From contig JAAZVP010000018.1 in the NCBI GenBank assembly GCA_018623495.1, positions 1 through 44,631 of the forward strand: 44,631 nucleotides of DNA, read 5' to 3'. Made by a program: the position numbers and the translations under genes. The notes beneath the pieces were generated by a model, which was not told the DNA's origin, did no database searches, and saw only the letters and a program-made list of their open reading frames with translations. Shown here piece after piece: positions 29,764 to 41,260 of this stretch. Positions within the stretch are counted from its first letter, which is position 1, and every line of letters starts with the position of its first letter. The DNA comes from Halothiobacillus sp. (GTDB lineage: Bacteria > Pseudomonadota > Gammaproteobacteria > JAAZVP01).

Positions 29764-30534
29764 ATGAGCATCAACATCAAGACTGCCGAGGAAATCGAGA
29801 AGATGCGGGCCGCCGGCCGGCTGGCCGCACGCACCCTGGACATGATCACCCCCCACGTCCGGGCGGGCGTGACCACCGAGGAGCTCGACCGGATCTGCCA
29901 CGACTTCATCGTCGAACATGGCGCCACCCCGGCCCCGCTCAACTACCACGGCTTTCCCAAGTCGGTCTGCACCTCGCTCAACCACCAGGTCTGCCACGGC
30001 ATTCCCGGCGCGCGCAAGCTCAAGCGCGGGGACGCCCTCAACATCGACGTCACCGTGATCCTCGACGGCTACCATGGCGACACCAGCCGCATGTACACCG
30101 TGGGCAAGCCCAGCATCCAGGCCGAGCGCCTGATCCGCGTCACCCGGGAATGCCTGTTCAAGGGCATCGAGGTGGTCCGCCCGGGGGCCTTCCTCGGCGA
30201 CATCGGCCACGCCATTCAGCGCCACGCCGAGGCCCACCACTACTCGGTGGTGCGCGAGTACTGCGGCCACGGCCTCGGCCGCGCCTTCCACGAGGAGCCC
30301 CAGGTGCTCCACTACGGCGACCCCGGCACCGGGGCGCAGCTGGAGGCGGGGATGACCTTCACCATCGAGCCGATGATCAACGCCGGCAAGCGGTTCGTGA
30401 AGACCCTCGCCGACGGCTGGACGGTGGTCACCAAGGACCACCGTCCCTCGGCCCAGTGGGAGCACACCATCCTGGTCACCGACAGCGGTCACGAGATCCT
30501 CACCCTCGGCGAGGACGAGGAGCCGCGGCCATAA
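29764..30534 (+). CDS. map: Methionine aminopeptidase, type I
   Basis: [73 protein letters not shown]; 256 aa. Confidence 0.98.
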   Translation: MSINIKTAEEIEKMRAAGRLAARTLDMITPHVRAGVTTEELDRICHDFIVEHGATPAPLNYHGFPKSVCTSLNHQVCHGIPGARKLKRGDALNIDVTVILDGYHGDTSRMYTVGKPSIQAERLIRVTRECLFKGIEVVRPGAFLGDIGHAIQRHAEAHHYSVVREYCGHGLGRAFHEEPQVLHYGDPGTGAQLEAGMTFTIEPMINAGKRFVKTLADGWTVVTKDHRPSAQWEHTILVTDSGHEILTLGEDEEPRP

Positions 30535-33221
30535 ACCGTACCCCGCTCGACCCGCCCGCCCTGCCGGCCCTGCTGCCCTCGGCCGAGCGCCTGGCGGCCA
30601 TCCGCGACGCCGACCAGCCCGGCCGCCTGCTCGCCGAGGAGATCGACGCGCTCGACGAGCGCATCCGCCAGGCCTTCGCCGGCGGCGTGCCCGCCACCGA
30701 GCTGGTGACGGCCCGCAGTGCCGGCATGGACCGGGCCCTCGAGGTGCTGTGGTCGGCCTACCTGCCCGCCGATGCCGAGGCCTGCCTGGTGGCGGTCGGC
30801 GGCTATGGCCGGCGCGAGCTCTTCCCGCATTCCGACGTCGACCTGCTGGTACTGCTCGGCGAGGACGTCGAGGAACACATCGGCGACGCCCTGCGCGAAC
30901 TGGTCACCGCCTTCTGGGACCTGGGGGTCAAGATCGGCCACAGCGTGCGCACCGTCGCCGAGTGCATCGAGCACGGCCGCGACGACGTCACCATCGCCAC
31001 CAACCTGTTCGAGGCACGGCCCATCGTCGGCGCGACGATGCTCTTCGGGCGGCTGGAGATCGCCCTGGCCGGCCCCGATTTCTGGCCCGCCGAGACCTTC
31101 TTCCGGGCCAAGCGCGCCGAGCAGCGGGCCCGCTACCGCAAGTACGACGAGTCCGGCGCCAAGATCGAGCCCAACGTCAAGGAAAGCCCCGGCGGGCTGC
31201 GTGACGTCCAGACCATCAGCTGGGTGACCCGCCGCCACTTCGGTACCGGCGAGTTCTTCGAGCTCGTCGAGCACGGCTTTCTCACCGACGACGAGTACGC
31301 CGAGCTGACCGAGGGCCGCGCCCTGCTGTTTCGCATCCGCATGGCCCTGCACCTGCTGGCCGGCCGCACCGAGGACCGCCTGCTCCTCGATTACCAGCGC
31401 GACATCGCCCACCAGTTCGGCTATGCCGGCGGCGATGCCAACCAGGCCGTGGAGCAGTTCATGCAGACCTACTTTCGCGGCGTGCTGGGTCTGCAGCGGC
31501 TCAACGACATGCTCCTCCAGCTCTTCGAGGAGGCGATCCTGCAGCGCGGTGCCCACCACTCGCCCTGCCCGCTCAACCCGCGCTTCCAGACCCGGATGGG
31601 TTTTCTCGAGACCACCGGCCCGGAGATCTTCGCCCGCGAGCCCGCCGCGCTCATGGAGCTGTTTTTGATCCTGGCGCGCCTGCCCGAGCTGCGCGGGGTA
31701 CGCGCCAAAACCATCCGCCAGATCCGCCGCAACCTCGACCGCGTGGATGACGAGCTGCGCGAGGACATGCGCGTGACCGGCATGTTCCGGGCCATCCTGC
31801 GCCAGCCCGGGGGGCCCTACCCGGTCCTGCAGAAGATGAACCGCTACGGGTTCCTGGCCGCCTACATCCCCGAGTTCGGCCAGATCGTGGGGCGCATGCA
31901 GTTCGACCTGTTCCACGTCTACACCGTCGACGAGCATACCCTGCTGGTGATCCGCAACCTGGAGCGTTTCGCCGGCCGCGCGACCGCCGGGGAGCTGCCG
32001 CTGCCCGCGCGGCTGATGCGCGAGCTGCGCGCGCCGGAGACGCTCTACATCACCGCCCTGTTCCACGACATCGCCAAGGGCCGCGGCGGCGACCACGAGG
32101 TCCTCGGCGCCCTGGATGCCGAGGCCTTCTGCCGCCGCCATGCCTGCGACAGCGAGACCATCGACACGGTCACCTGGCTGGTACGCAACCACCTGCTGAT
32201 GTCGTTCACCGCCCAGCGCCGGGACATCTCGGACCCCAAGGTGGTCGAGGAATTCGCCGGTGCCGTGGCCACCCCCCGCCGCCTCGCCCTGCTCTACCTG
32301 CTCACGGTGGCCGACATCCGCGCCACCAACCCCAGCCTCTGGAACAGCTGGCGCGACGCGCTCTTGCGCGAGCTGTTCGAGAACACCCGGGAGGCCCTCG
32401 AGGGCGAGAGCCGGGCCGCGCTGCCCGATGCCGAGGCCATGGTGGAAACCACCAAGAACGAGGCCCTGGCCCTGCTCGAGGCCCGCCCCGAGGACGTCGA
32501 CCCCGACGACGTCCAGCGCTTCTGGGAAGACTTCTCCGACGAGTACTTCCTCCAGCGGTCGCCCGAGGAAGCCGCCTGGCACACCGCGCTCACCCTCGAC
32601 GCCCGCCAGCGCCGCCTGCCCATCATCGGCATCCGCCAGAACCGCGAACGCCACTGCACCGAGGTGGCCATCTACACCAGCGACCACCCGTTTCTGTTCG
32701 CCCGGGTCACCACCCTGCTCACCCAGCGCAACCTCAACGTGGTGAGCGCCGGCATCACCACCGCCGCCTCCGGCCATACCCTGGACACCTTCCACGTCCT
32801 CGGCCCGGACGGTCGCCCGCTGGAGGATCGCTGGATGATCGACGACCTGCGCCGCTCGCTGGTGCGCAGCCTGCGCGAGGCCGGACCGCCCGATGCCACC
32901 CCGCCGCGGGCGCTGTCGCGGCGCAAACGCCAGTTCGACGTCGCCACCCGCATCGAGCTGTTCCAGGACCGCCACCGCGACCGCACCATCGTCCAGATCG
33001 AGACGGCCGACTACCCGGGCCTGCTGGCACGCATGGCGCTGGCCTTCGCCGAGAGCGGGGTGCAGGTCCAGAGCGCCAAGATCGCCACCCTGGGCGAACG
33101 GGCCGAGGACATCTTCTTCGTCACCGACGGCGACGGCCACGCACTGATCGACGAGGCGCTCCGGGACCGGCTGGTCGCGCGCCTCCACCAGCGCATCGAT
33201 GACGACGACAGTGACGACTGA
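30531..33221 (+). CDS. glnD: Bifunctional uridylyltransferase/uridylyl-removing enzyme (start codon uncertain)
   Basis: [23 protein letters not shown] nucleotidyltransferase motif; [24 protein letters not shown] domain [14 protein letters not shown]-terminal ACT domains. No ATG/GTG/TTG in frame from 30531 until GTG at 30687. Confidence 0.95.
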   Translation: MNRTPLDPPALPALLPSAERLAAIRDADQPGRLLAEEIDALDERIRQAFAGGVPATELVTARSAGMDRALEVLWSAYLPADAEACLVAVGGYGRRELFPHSDVDLLVLLGEDVEEHIGDALRELVTAFWDLGVKIGHSVRTVAECIEHGRDDVTIATNLFEARPIVGATMLFGRLEIALAGPDFWPAETFFRAKRAEQRARYRKYDESGAKIEPNVKESPGGLRDVQTISWVTRRHFGTGEFFELVEHGFLTDDEYAELTEGRALLFRIRMALHLLAGRTEDRLLLDYQRDIAHQFGYAGGDANQAVEQFMQTYFRGVLGLQRLNDMLLQLFEEAILQRGAHHSPCPLNPRFQTRMGFLETTGPEIFAREPAALMELFLILARLPELRGVRAKTIRQIRRNLDRVDDELREDMRVTGMFRAILRQPGGPYPVLQKMNRYGFLAAYIPEFGQIVGRMQFDLFHVYTVDEHTLLVIRNLERFAGRATAGELPLPARLMRELRAPETLYITALFHDIAKGRGGDHEVLGALDAEAFCRRHACDSETIDTVTWLVRNHLLMSFTAQRRDISDPKVVEEFAGAVATPRRLALLYLLTVADIRATNPSLWNSWRDALLRELFENTREALEGESRAALPDAEAMVETTKNEALALLEARPEDVDPDDVQRFWEDFSDEYFLQRSPEEAAWHTALTLDARQRRLPIIGIRQNRERHCTEVAIYTSDHPFLFARVTTLLTQRNLNVVSAGITTAASGHTLDTFHVLGPDGRPLEDRWMIDDLRRSLVRSLREAGPPDATPPRALSRRKRQFDVATRIELFQDRHRDRTIVQIETADYPGLLARMALAFAESGVQVQSAKIATLGERAEDIFFVTDGDGHALIDEALRDRLVARLHQRIDDDDSDD

Positions 33222-33852
33222 GGCCGCACAGGGCCTCGCGCTGCTCTACCACGACGCCCACCTGCTGGCCGTGGACAAGCCGAGCCTGCTGCTCTCGGTG
33301 CCCGGCCGGGGCCCGGAAAAGCACGACTCGGTGCTCACCCGGGCCCGGCGGCACTGGCCGGGGGCGCGCATCGTCCACCGCCTCGACTGGGAGACCTCCG
33401 GCGTCCTCCTGCTGGCCCTCGACGGGCCCACCCAGAGCGCGCTCAACCGCCAGTTCGCCCGCCGCGAGATCGACAAGGAATACCGGGCACGGGTCGCCGG
33501 GCGGCTGGCCTGCCGGCGCCTGTCCATCCGTCGCCCCCTGGTCCGCGACTGGCCCAACCGGCCGCGCCAGATGGTCGACTGGGAGCGGGGCAAGCCCTCG
33601 CTGACCCACGTCGAGCGCCTCGGCCACCACGGCCCCGACACCTGCCTGTGCCTGCGCCCGGTCACCGGCCGCAGCCACCAGCTGCGCGTCCACCTCCTCG
33701 ACATCGGCCACCCGATCCTCGGCGACCGCCTCTACGGCCCGCCCGGCAGCCGCGAGGCGGCCGACCGCCTGCTCCTCCACGCCCATCGCCTGGCCTTCAT
33801 CCACCCGGCGACCGGCGAACGCCTGGCGCTCGAGGCACCGCTGCCCTTCTGA
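33199..33852 (+). CDS. rluA: RluA-type 23S rRNA/tRNA pseudouridine synthase
   Basis: LLSVPGRGPEKHDSVLTRARRHWPGARIVHRLDWETSGVLLLAL; DWPNRPRQMVDWERGKPS; PVTGRSHQLRVHLLDIGHPILGDRLYG; 217 aa; starts inside the glnD 3' end. Confidence 0.88.
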   Translation: MTTTVTTEAAQGLALLYHDAHLLAVDKPSLLLSVPGRGPEKHDSVLTRARRHWPGARIVHRLDWETSGVLLLALDGPTQSALNRQFARREIDKEYRARVAGRLACRRLSIRRPLVRDWPNRPRQMVDWERGKPSLTHVERLGHHGPDTCLCLRPVTGRSHQLRVHLLDIGHPILGDRLYGPPGSREAADRLLLHAHRLAFIHPATGERLALEAPLPF

Positions 33853-33938
33853 CCGGTGCCGCTGGGTCACTTGCCGCACGCCCTTCGCGTCGCTTGCCGG
33901 GGCCGGGCGAAATCCGTGGCAGTTGATAGACTGGAGAC

Positions 33939-34703
33939 ATGCACCCCCGATCCTGCCACCCGCACCCCCGCCGCACGGCCCGCCAGGTGATCGCGCTCGC
34001 CATGCTCTGCCTCGCGGCGGCCGTCCAGGCAACCCCGCGCATCGAGGTCTTCGAGCTGGACCACTGGCAGGCCGAGGCCGTGCTGCCGCTGGTGGAGCCC
34101 CACCTCGCGGATGCCGTCCAGCTCACGGCCACCGGCCACCGTCTGATCGCCAGCGGGGAACCGGGCGAACTGGAGCGCCTGCGCCGGCTCCTGGCCGAGC
34201 TCGACCGGCCGCGGGCCAGCCTGGTGATCCGCGTGCGCCGCGCCGGGACCACCCGCGCGTCCGACGGTTGGCGACTGTCCACCGAGCGGGTCCAGGGCGG
34301 CGAACAGCGCCTGCGGGTGCTCGAGGGCAGCCCCGCCCTGATCCACATCGGCCGCCGGGAGCGGGAAATGGAGACCCGCGCCGTGGGCGCCGGCGACCAG
34401 CTCCTGCTGGTCCGCTCCGGGCGGGACATCGAGACCGGCGAGGGCTTTCGCGTCTTCCCGCGGCTCGCCGGCGACGAGGCGAGGCTCTCCATCGAACCCT
34501 ACCGGGTCGACCGCGCCGACGATGGCGCCCTGCGCATCGAGCGGGCCACCACCGAGATCCGCGTGCCGCTGGGCGAATGGGTGCCCATCGTCACCGGCGA
34601 GAGCGGGCGGCGCGAGATACCCGGCGGCCAACGCTGGTCCACCGAGCACCGCGCCGGCGACGACCGTCGCATCGAGATCCGCGTCGAGCGCGTCGACTCA
34701 TGA
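33939..34703 (+). CDS. Secretin N-terminal-domain-like periplasmic protein (orphan)
   Basis: Signal peptide (QVIALAMLCLAAAVQA), then IEVFELDHWQAEAVLPLVEPHL...GHRLIASGEPGELERLRRLLAELDRPRASLVIRVR, the NolW/N1 pattern, plus a partial secretin-like C-terminal region; no pore domain, 254 aa. Confidence 0.6.
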   Translation: MHPRSCHPHPRRTARQVIALAMLCLAAAVQATPRIEVFELDHWQAEAVLPLVEPHLADAVQLTATGHRLIASGEPGELERLRRLLAELDRPRASLVIRVRRAGTTRASDGWRLSTERVQGGEQRLRVLEGSPALIHIGRREREMETRAVGAGDQLLLVRSGRDIETGEGFRVFPRLAGDEARLSIEPYRVDRADDGALRIERATTEIRVPLGEWVPIVTGESGRREIPGGQRWSTEHRAGDDRRIEIRVERVDS

Positions 34704-36010
34704 CGGGGCGGGCCGCCCGCCGGCGGCGGGGCGAAGACCGTCTCGCCGGTGTGCTGCTGCTGGCGCTGATCGCCGGCGTGGCCGCGCACCAGCTGCTGCC
34801 CGCCGTGCCCGGCTGGCTGCCCGGGGTCTTCGCCTGGCTGGCGGCCGCCACTCTCTGGCACGGCCTGCCCGGCGCCTACCGGCGCCAGGCCGCCATCCTC
34901 CTGGCCCTCGGGACTGCCGGCCTGCTCTGGGGCGCATTCCGGGGCCGGCCGCCGGACATCGCCGCCATCCTCGCCCAGAACCAGGCCCTGGTGGCCATGC
35001 TCGCCGGGGTCTCCTTCCTGCGCCTGCTGACACCCTCGGGTCGCGGCGGTCGCCAGCCGCACGGCCGTGCGGGGTTCTGGCGCACCCTGCTGGCCACCCA
35101 CCTGCTGGGCGCGGTGCTCAACCTGGCGGTGCTGCCGATCGTCGCCCGGCGCACCCTGGTCGACGCCCGGGCCCGTCCCGGCGCGATCCGCGCCCTGACC
35201 CGCGGCTACACCAGCGCCGTGCTCTGGTCCCCCTTCTTCGCCGGCATGGCCACCGCGCTGACCTATGCCCCCGGCGCCGACTGGCCCACCCTCGCCGCCT
35301 GGGGACTGCCGCTGGCGGGCTTCGCCCTCGCCTATACCCTGCTTGCCGGGCGCCTCGGCTGGCCGGCCGAGCTCGCCGCCCACCGCGGCTTCCCCCTCAC
35401 GCCCGGCAGCCTGGGCCTGCCGCTGGGACTGGCCCTGCTGCTGCTCGCCCTGCACACGCGGCTCCCCGGCTGGCCGATGCTGGCCCTGATCGCCGTGACC
35501 GCCCCCCTGGTGACCGCGGGCCTGCTGCTCCTGCGGCGCGGCAGGCGTGGCTGGGTCGGCCTGCGGCTCCACCTGCGCACCGGGCTGGCGGACACCCGCG
35601 GCGAGGTGATCCTGTTCCTCGCCGCCGGTTTCCTGGGCGTGGGCGTCACCGCCGCGCTGCCGCCCCTGGGAGAGACCGGTGCATTGCCGGGATTCGGTCC
35701 CGGCCTGGCCTCGGCGGTGGTGGGCATCATCACGCTGGGGGCGATCCTGGGCCTGCACCCGTTGATCGGGATCGCCGTCCTCGCCCCGGTGCTCACCCCC
35801 CTCGACCCGGACCCCATCCTGCTGGGGCTCACCTTCACCCTCGCCTGGTCGCTGGGCACCGCCCTCGGCCCGCTCTCGGCCACCCAGCTGCTGCTGCGCG
35901 GCGGCCACGGGATCCCCGGACTGGAAGTCCTCCGGCTCAACCTGCCCTACGGCCTGGCGCTCTACCTGGCCGGGGTGTTGGTACTGCACCTGCAGGCCGC
36001 GGGGGGATGA
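34700..36010 (+). CDS. Polytopic inner membrane protein of unknown function (possibly transporter-like)
   Basis: 436 aa with many hydrophobic segments (VLLLALIAGVAAHQLL, LGLPLGLALLLLALHT, EVILFLAAGFLGVGVTAALPPLG, GPGLASAVVGIITLGAILGLHPLIGIAVLAPVL); ATGA overlap with the upstream gene. Confidence 0.65.
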   Translation: MTGRAARRRRGEDRLAGVLLLALIAGVAAHQLLPAVPGWLPGVFAWLAAATLWHGLPGAYRRQAAILLALGTAGLLWGAFRGRPPDIAAILAQNQALVAMLAGVSFLRLLTPSGRGGRQPHGRAGFWRTLLATHLLGAVLNLAVLPIVARRTLVDARARPGAIRALTRGYTSAVLWSPFFAGMATALTYAPGADWPTLAAWGLPLAGFALAYTLLAGRLGWPAELAAHRGFPLTPGSLGLPLGLALLLLALHTRLPGWPMLALIAVTAPLVTAGLLLLRRGRRGWVGLRLHLRTGLADTRGEVILFLAAGFLGVGVTAALPPLGETGALPGFGPGLASAVVGIITLGAILGLHPLIGIAVLAPVLTPLDPDPILLGLTFTLAWSLGTALGPLSATQLLLRGGHGIPGLEVLRLNLPYGLALYLAGVLVLHLQAAGG

Positions 36011-36011
36011 G

Positions 36012-36040
36012 TTCAAGAACGGCGCCCCGTGGCCGATAAT
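36012..36040 (+). promoter_or_regulatory. Putative promoter of the Sel1-SPOR gene
   Basis: TTCAAG-N17-GATAAT, 22 nt before the ATG at 36063. Confidence 0.4.
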
Positions 36041-36062
36041 GGGAGGGCATGGGAGTCCCGCC

Positions 36063-37145
36063 ATGAGCCTGCGAAACCGATTGCTTGGCGCCGCCCTGGT
36101 GCTGGCCCTCGCCGCACCGGCGGCCACCGCGGCCGAAGCCGACGGCGCCGGATTGCACCAGGATGCGCTCGCCTGCCTCGGCGCGGCCGATCCCGCCTGT
36201 GCCGTGAACCGGTTCCGGCAGGCGGCCCGGGCCGGCCACGCCCCGGCCATGCTGGCGCTGGCCGCACTCCACGCACGGGGGACCGACGGCCTGGACGCCG
36301 ACGCGGACGAAGCCCACTACTGGCTGCAGATGGCGGCCGAGTGGGGCAGCGCGACCGCGCGCCGGCTCCTGGGCGAAACGGAGGTCATCGCCCGCCTGCG
36401 GGCCTACCCGCTGGCCCCCGCCGGAACCACCCCGGGGGCCGACTCCGCCACGGGATCCGCGCCCGCGGCACCCCGGGCGGCCGGGGCCGATCCCGGCTTC
36501 CCAGGGACCGAGGGCAGTCATCCGGGGACCGGGGCCGACGATCCGGGCGGCGAGCGCGCGGAGGCTCCCGCCACTGCCCGGCCGGTCCCGGCTGAAGGCC
36601 GGGCGTCCGCCCCGGACCGGGACGGGCGGGTACCGGGAGCCGGCAGCGAGCCATCCGCGGACCTGGCCACGGAAGGAGAAGAGACCCGGGCCGAGGACGC
36701 GCCCGAACCGGGCCGGGACGAATCGCTCCCCGCCCCGCCGGACACCTCTGCCCGGGCACCGGGGACCAACGGCGACACGGCGGCCCCGGAGCCGGCCGGC
36801 GATGCGGGCCGGCCGGGGCCAGCAGCCGGGAGGGCATCACCGCGGGGAAGTACCGAGCCCGCGGCGCCGCGGGCCGAACCGGAGCCGCAGCCGGCCCGCC
36901 CGGCCGCCCCGCGCTACACCCTCCAGCTCGCCGGGGCATACAGGCGCGCGGGCCTGGAACGCCTGGTCGAAACCCTCGACATCGCCGACGAGGCCCGTAT
37001 CGAGACCGTTTCCCGCGGCGGCAAACCCTGGTTCCGGCTGGTCTGCGGCCGCTTCCCCGACCCCGCCGCGGCCCGTGCCCGGGCCGCGGCATTCGAGGGC
37101 CGGCTGCCCGAGCGGCCCTGGGTTCGCCCCGTCAGCGCTCGGTGA
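36063..37145 (+). CDS. Sel1-like repeat and SPOR domain protein with disordered linker
   Basis: Signal peptide; ACAVNRFRQAARAGHAPAMLALAALHARG...DADEAHYWLQMAAEWGSATARRLLGE (Sel1-like); Pro/Ala/Gly/acidic linker; C-terminal YTLQLAGAYRRAGLERLVETL...WFRLVCGRFPDPAAARARAAAF (SPOR). Confidence 0.8.
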   Translation: MSLRNRLLGAALVLALAAPAATAAEADGAGLHQDALACLGAADPACAVNRFRQAARAGHAPAMLALAALHARGTDGLDADADEAHYWLQMAAEWGSATARRLLGETEVIARLRAYPLAPAGTTPGADSATGSAPAAPRAAGADPGFPGTEGSHPGTGADDPGGERAEAPATARPVPAEGRASAPDRDGRVPGAGSEPSADLATEGEETRAEDAPEPGRDESLPAPPDTSARAPGTNGDTAAPEPAGDAGRPGPAAGRASPRGSTEPAAPRAEPEPQPARPAAPRYTLQLAGAYRRAGLERLVETLDIADEARIETVSRGGKPWFRLVCGRFPDPAAARARAAAFEGRLPERPWVRPVSAR

Positions 37146-37512
37146 ACTCCACGGCGTTGCCGTCCGGGTCACGGCAGAAGAGTGCCCGGCGGCCGGAGCG
37201 GCTGCGGGTGAAGGCGATCCCCGCCCCGTCCAGGGCCCGGGCGAGGGTTTCCAGGTCCGTCACCGCCAGGGCGAAATGCCGGTCGCGCCCACCGTGGGCC
37301 GGCGCCTCGCGAGCCGCGTCCGGGTCGGGCAGCTCCAGCAGGTGGATTCGGGTGGCGCCGCCCACGCGCAACCAGGCCCCCGGGAAGCCCAGGTCGGGCC
37401 GCTCGGGGTCCACCTCCAGGCCCAGCACGTCGCGGTAGAAGCCCAGCGCCCGGCCGGTGTCGGCCACCAGCAGGCTGACATGGTCGATACCCGTGATCCC
37501 CGTCGATGGCAT
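37132..37512 (-). CDS. VOC/glyoxalase superfamily protein
   Basis: [41 protein letters not shown]...[13 protein letters not shown]; 126 aa; overlaps the Sel1-SPOR 3' end by 14 nt. Confidence 0.9.
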   Translation of the reverse strand: MPSTGITGIDHVSLLVADTGRALGFYRDVLGLEVDPERPDLGFPGAWLRVGGATRIHLLELPDPDAAREAPAHGGRDRHFALAVTDLETLARALDGAGIAFTRSRSGRRALFCRDPDGNAVEFTER

Positions 37513-37536
37513 GGGTTCACCCCCCGGTTCCCTGGT

Positions 37537-37569
37537 CAAATCGGGTATACTACGCGATTTGGCAAATCG
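37537..37569. promoter_or_regulatory. Candidate operator/promoter of dapC
   Basis: CAAATCG-N11-CGATTTG-G-CAAATCG around TATACT (37546-37551). Confidence 0.45.
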
Positions 37570-37584
37570 GCAGCCCGACCCAGC

Positions 37585-38781
37585 ATGAACCCGGATCTCG
37601 CCCGGCTCCAACCCTATCCCTTCGAGAAGCTCCGCGAGCTCAAGGCGGACGCCCACCCGCCGGCCGACAGGGCCCACATCGCCCTGTCCATCGGCGAGCC
37701 CAAGCACCGGCCGCCGGGGTTCGTGGGCGAGGCGATCAGCAACCACATGCACGGGCTGGCGAACTACCCCCGGACCCAGGGCAGCGACGCCCTGCGCGAG
37801 GCCATCACCGCCTGGCTGACGCGCCGCTACGGCCTGGCCGAAGGGAGGCTGGACCCGGACCGCCACTGCCTGCCCGTGGCCGGCACCCGCGAGGCACTGT
37901 TCGCCTTCGCCCAGGCGGTGGTGGAGCGCTCGCCGGATGCCCTGGTGGCCATGCCCAACCCGTTCTACCAGATCTACGAGGGTGCCGCACTGCTCGCCGG
38001 GGCGACGCCGCGGTTTCTCGACCTGCGCGCCGACAACGGCTTCCTGCCCGACTTCGAGGGGGTCACCGACGACGAGTGGCGACGCATCCAGCTCGTCTAT
38101 GTCACCAACCCGGGCAATCCCACCGGCGCGGTGATGGACCGCGGCGCACTCGAGGTGCTGATCGAGCGGGCCCAGCGCCACGATTTCGTCATCGCCGCCG
38201 ACGAGTGCTACTCCGAGATCTACCGGGACGAGGCCGAGCCACCCACCGGCCTGCTGCAGGCCGCGGCCGGGATGGGGCTGGACGACTTCCGCAACTGCGT
38301 GGTCTTTCACAGCCTGTCCAAGCGCTCCAACCTCCCGGGCCTGCGCTCGGGCTTCGTCGCCGGCGACGCCGACGTGCTCGCCCGCTTTCGCCTGTATCGC
38401 ACCTACCACGGCTGCACCCTGCCCCCGCCGCTGCAGGCGGGCAGCACCGTGGCCTGGCAGGACGAGGGCCACGTGCGGGCGAACCGCGACCGCTACCGGG
38501 AGAAGTTCGACGCCGTGCTCGACATCCTCGACGGCGTGCTCGAGGTGGAGCGGCCCGACGCCGGCTTCTATCTCTGGCCCCGGGTGCCGGGCAGCGATAC
38601 CGAATTCGCCCGCCGGCTGTTCGCCGAGCAGAACGTCACCGTGCTGCCCGGGCGGTACCTGGGCCGCGACGGCGGGACCGGCAACCCGGGCACCGGCCGG
38701 GTGCGCATGGCCCTGGTGGCCGAACTCGAGGAATGCGTGGAGGCCGCCGGGCGCATCCGCGAAATGATCCGGGCCGGCTGA
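37585..38781 (+). CDS. dapC: Succinyldiaminopimelate transaminase
   Basis: [22 protein letters not shown]...[13 protein letters not shown]...[19 protein letters not shown]; followed by dapD/dapE; 398 aa. Confidence 0.93.
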   Translation: MNPDLARLQPYPFEKLRELKADAHPPADRAHIALSIGEPKHRPPGFVGEAISNHMHGLANYPRTQGSDALREAITAWLTRRYGLAEGRLDPDRHCLPVAGTREALFAFAQAVVERSPDALVAMPNPFYQIYEGAALLAGATPRFLDLRADNGFLPDFEGVTDDEWRRIQLVYVTNPGNPTGAVMDRGALEVLIERAQRHDFVIAADECYSEIYRDEAEPPTGLLQAAAGMGLDDFRNCVVFHSLSKRSNLPGLRSGFVAGDADVLARFRLYRTYHGCTLPPPLQAGSTVAWQDEGHVRANRDRYREKFDAVLDILDGVLEVERPDAGFYLWPRVPGSDTEFARRLFAEQNVTVLPGRYLGRDGGTGNPGTGRVRMALVAELEECVEAAGRIREMIRAG

Positions 38782-38837
38782 GCCCTGCGCTCCCGGCCGT
38801 ATTGCATCGACCAACCAGCCTTTTCCGAGGAGTCAAC

Positions 38838-39662
38838 ATGAGCGACATCCAGAGCACCATCGAGGCGGCCTTCGAGCGCCGCGCCGAGATCAACCCGCGC
38901 AACGTCGAGCCGCAGGTCAAGGAGGCCGTCCTCGAGGCCATCGCCCGGATCGATTCCGGCGAGGCACGCGTGGCGGAACAGCGGGGCACCGGCGACTGGG
39001 TGGTCAACGAGTGGCTGAAGAAGGCCGTGCTGCTCTCCTTCCGCATCCAGGACAACGACCTGGTCAAGGGTGGCCACACCAACTACTTCGACAAGGTGCC
39101 CTCCAAGTTCGCCGACATGTCCTCCCGCGAGTTCCGCGAGGCGGGCGTGCGCGTCGTGCCCCCGGCCACCGCGCGGCGCGGCTCCTTCGTCGCCTCCGGC
39201 GTGGTGATGATGCCCTCCTACGTCAACATCGGCGCCTACGTCGACTCCGGCACCATGGTCGACACCTGGGCCACCGTGGGTTCCTGCGCCCAGATCGGCA
39301 AGAACGTCCACCTCTCCGGCGGCGTGGGCATCGGCGGCGTGCTCGAGCCCCTGCAGGCCGCGCCCACCATCATCGAGGACAACTGCTTCATCGGCGCCCG
39401 TTCCGAGATCGTCGAGGGCGTGATCGTCGAGGAAGGCGCGGTGATCTCCATGGGTGTCTACATCGGCCAGAGCACCCGCATCTATGACCGCGAGACCGGC
39501 GAGATCCTGCGCGGCCGCGTGCCCGCCGGTGCGGTGGTCGTACCCGGCACCCTGCCCTCCAGCGACGGCAGCTACAGCCTCTATGCCGCCATCATCGTCA
39601 AGAAGGTCGACGAGCAGACCCGCTCCAAGGTGGGCATCAACGAGCTGCTGCGCGACGTGTGA
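38838..39662 (+). CDS. dapD: 2,3,4,5-tetrahydropyridine-2,6-dicarboxylate N-succinyltransferase
   Basis: [26 protein letters not shown]...[69 protein letters not shown]; 274 aa. Confidence 0.98.
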   Translation: MSDIQSTIEAAFERRAEINPRNVEPQVKEAVLEAIARIDSGEARVAEQRGTGDWVVNEWLKKAVLLSFRIQDNDLVKGGHTNYFDKVPSKFADMSSREFREAGVRVVPPATARRGSFVASGVVMMPSYVNIGAYVDSGTMVDTWATVGSCAQIGKNVHLSGGVGIGGVLEPLQAAPTIIEDNCFIGARSEIVEGVIVEEGAVISMGVYIGQSTRIYDRETGEILRGRVPAGAVVVPGTLPSSDGSYSLYAAIIVKKVDEQTRSKVGINELLRDV

Positions 39663-39690
39663 CCGCGCCGCGGCGCACGATTCACCCGAT

Positions 39691-39713
39691 CGGGGACGCC
39701 GCGGGCGTCCCCG
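39691..39713 (+). other. Strong hairpin between dapD and the arsC-like gene
   Basis: CGGGGACGCC-GCG-GGCGTCCCCG, 10-bp stem, not followed by a T-tract. Confidence 0.7.
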
Positions 39714-39732
39714 TGTGCCTGGAGAAGCCGAA

Positions 39733-41233
<1,501 letters not shown>

Positions 41234-41260
41234 TCGCGCCGTGCGGCGGGGAGGCCGCCG

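Noticed and set aside
30489-33188. 899-aa minus-strand ORF opposite glnD
   Set aside because: Antisense shadow ORF with biased composition; glnD is unambiguous.
33927-33940. Leaderless transcription of the secretin-like gene from TGATAGACT
   Set aside because: Extended -10 is present but there is no -35, and the start codon is not certain enough to claim leaderless initiation.
36420-36860. Low-complexity stretch as a possible tandem repeat or CRISPR-like element
   Set aside because: No regular unit; it is the coding linker of the Sel1-SPOR protein.
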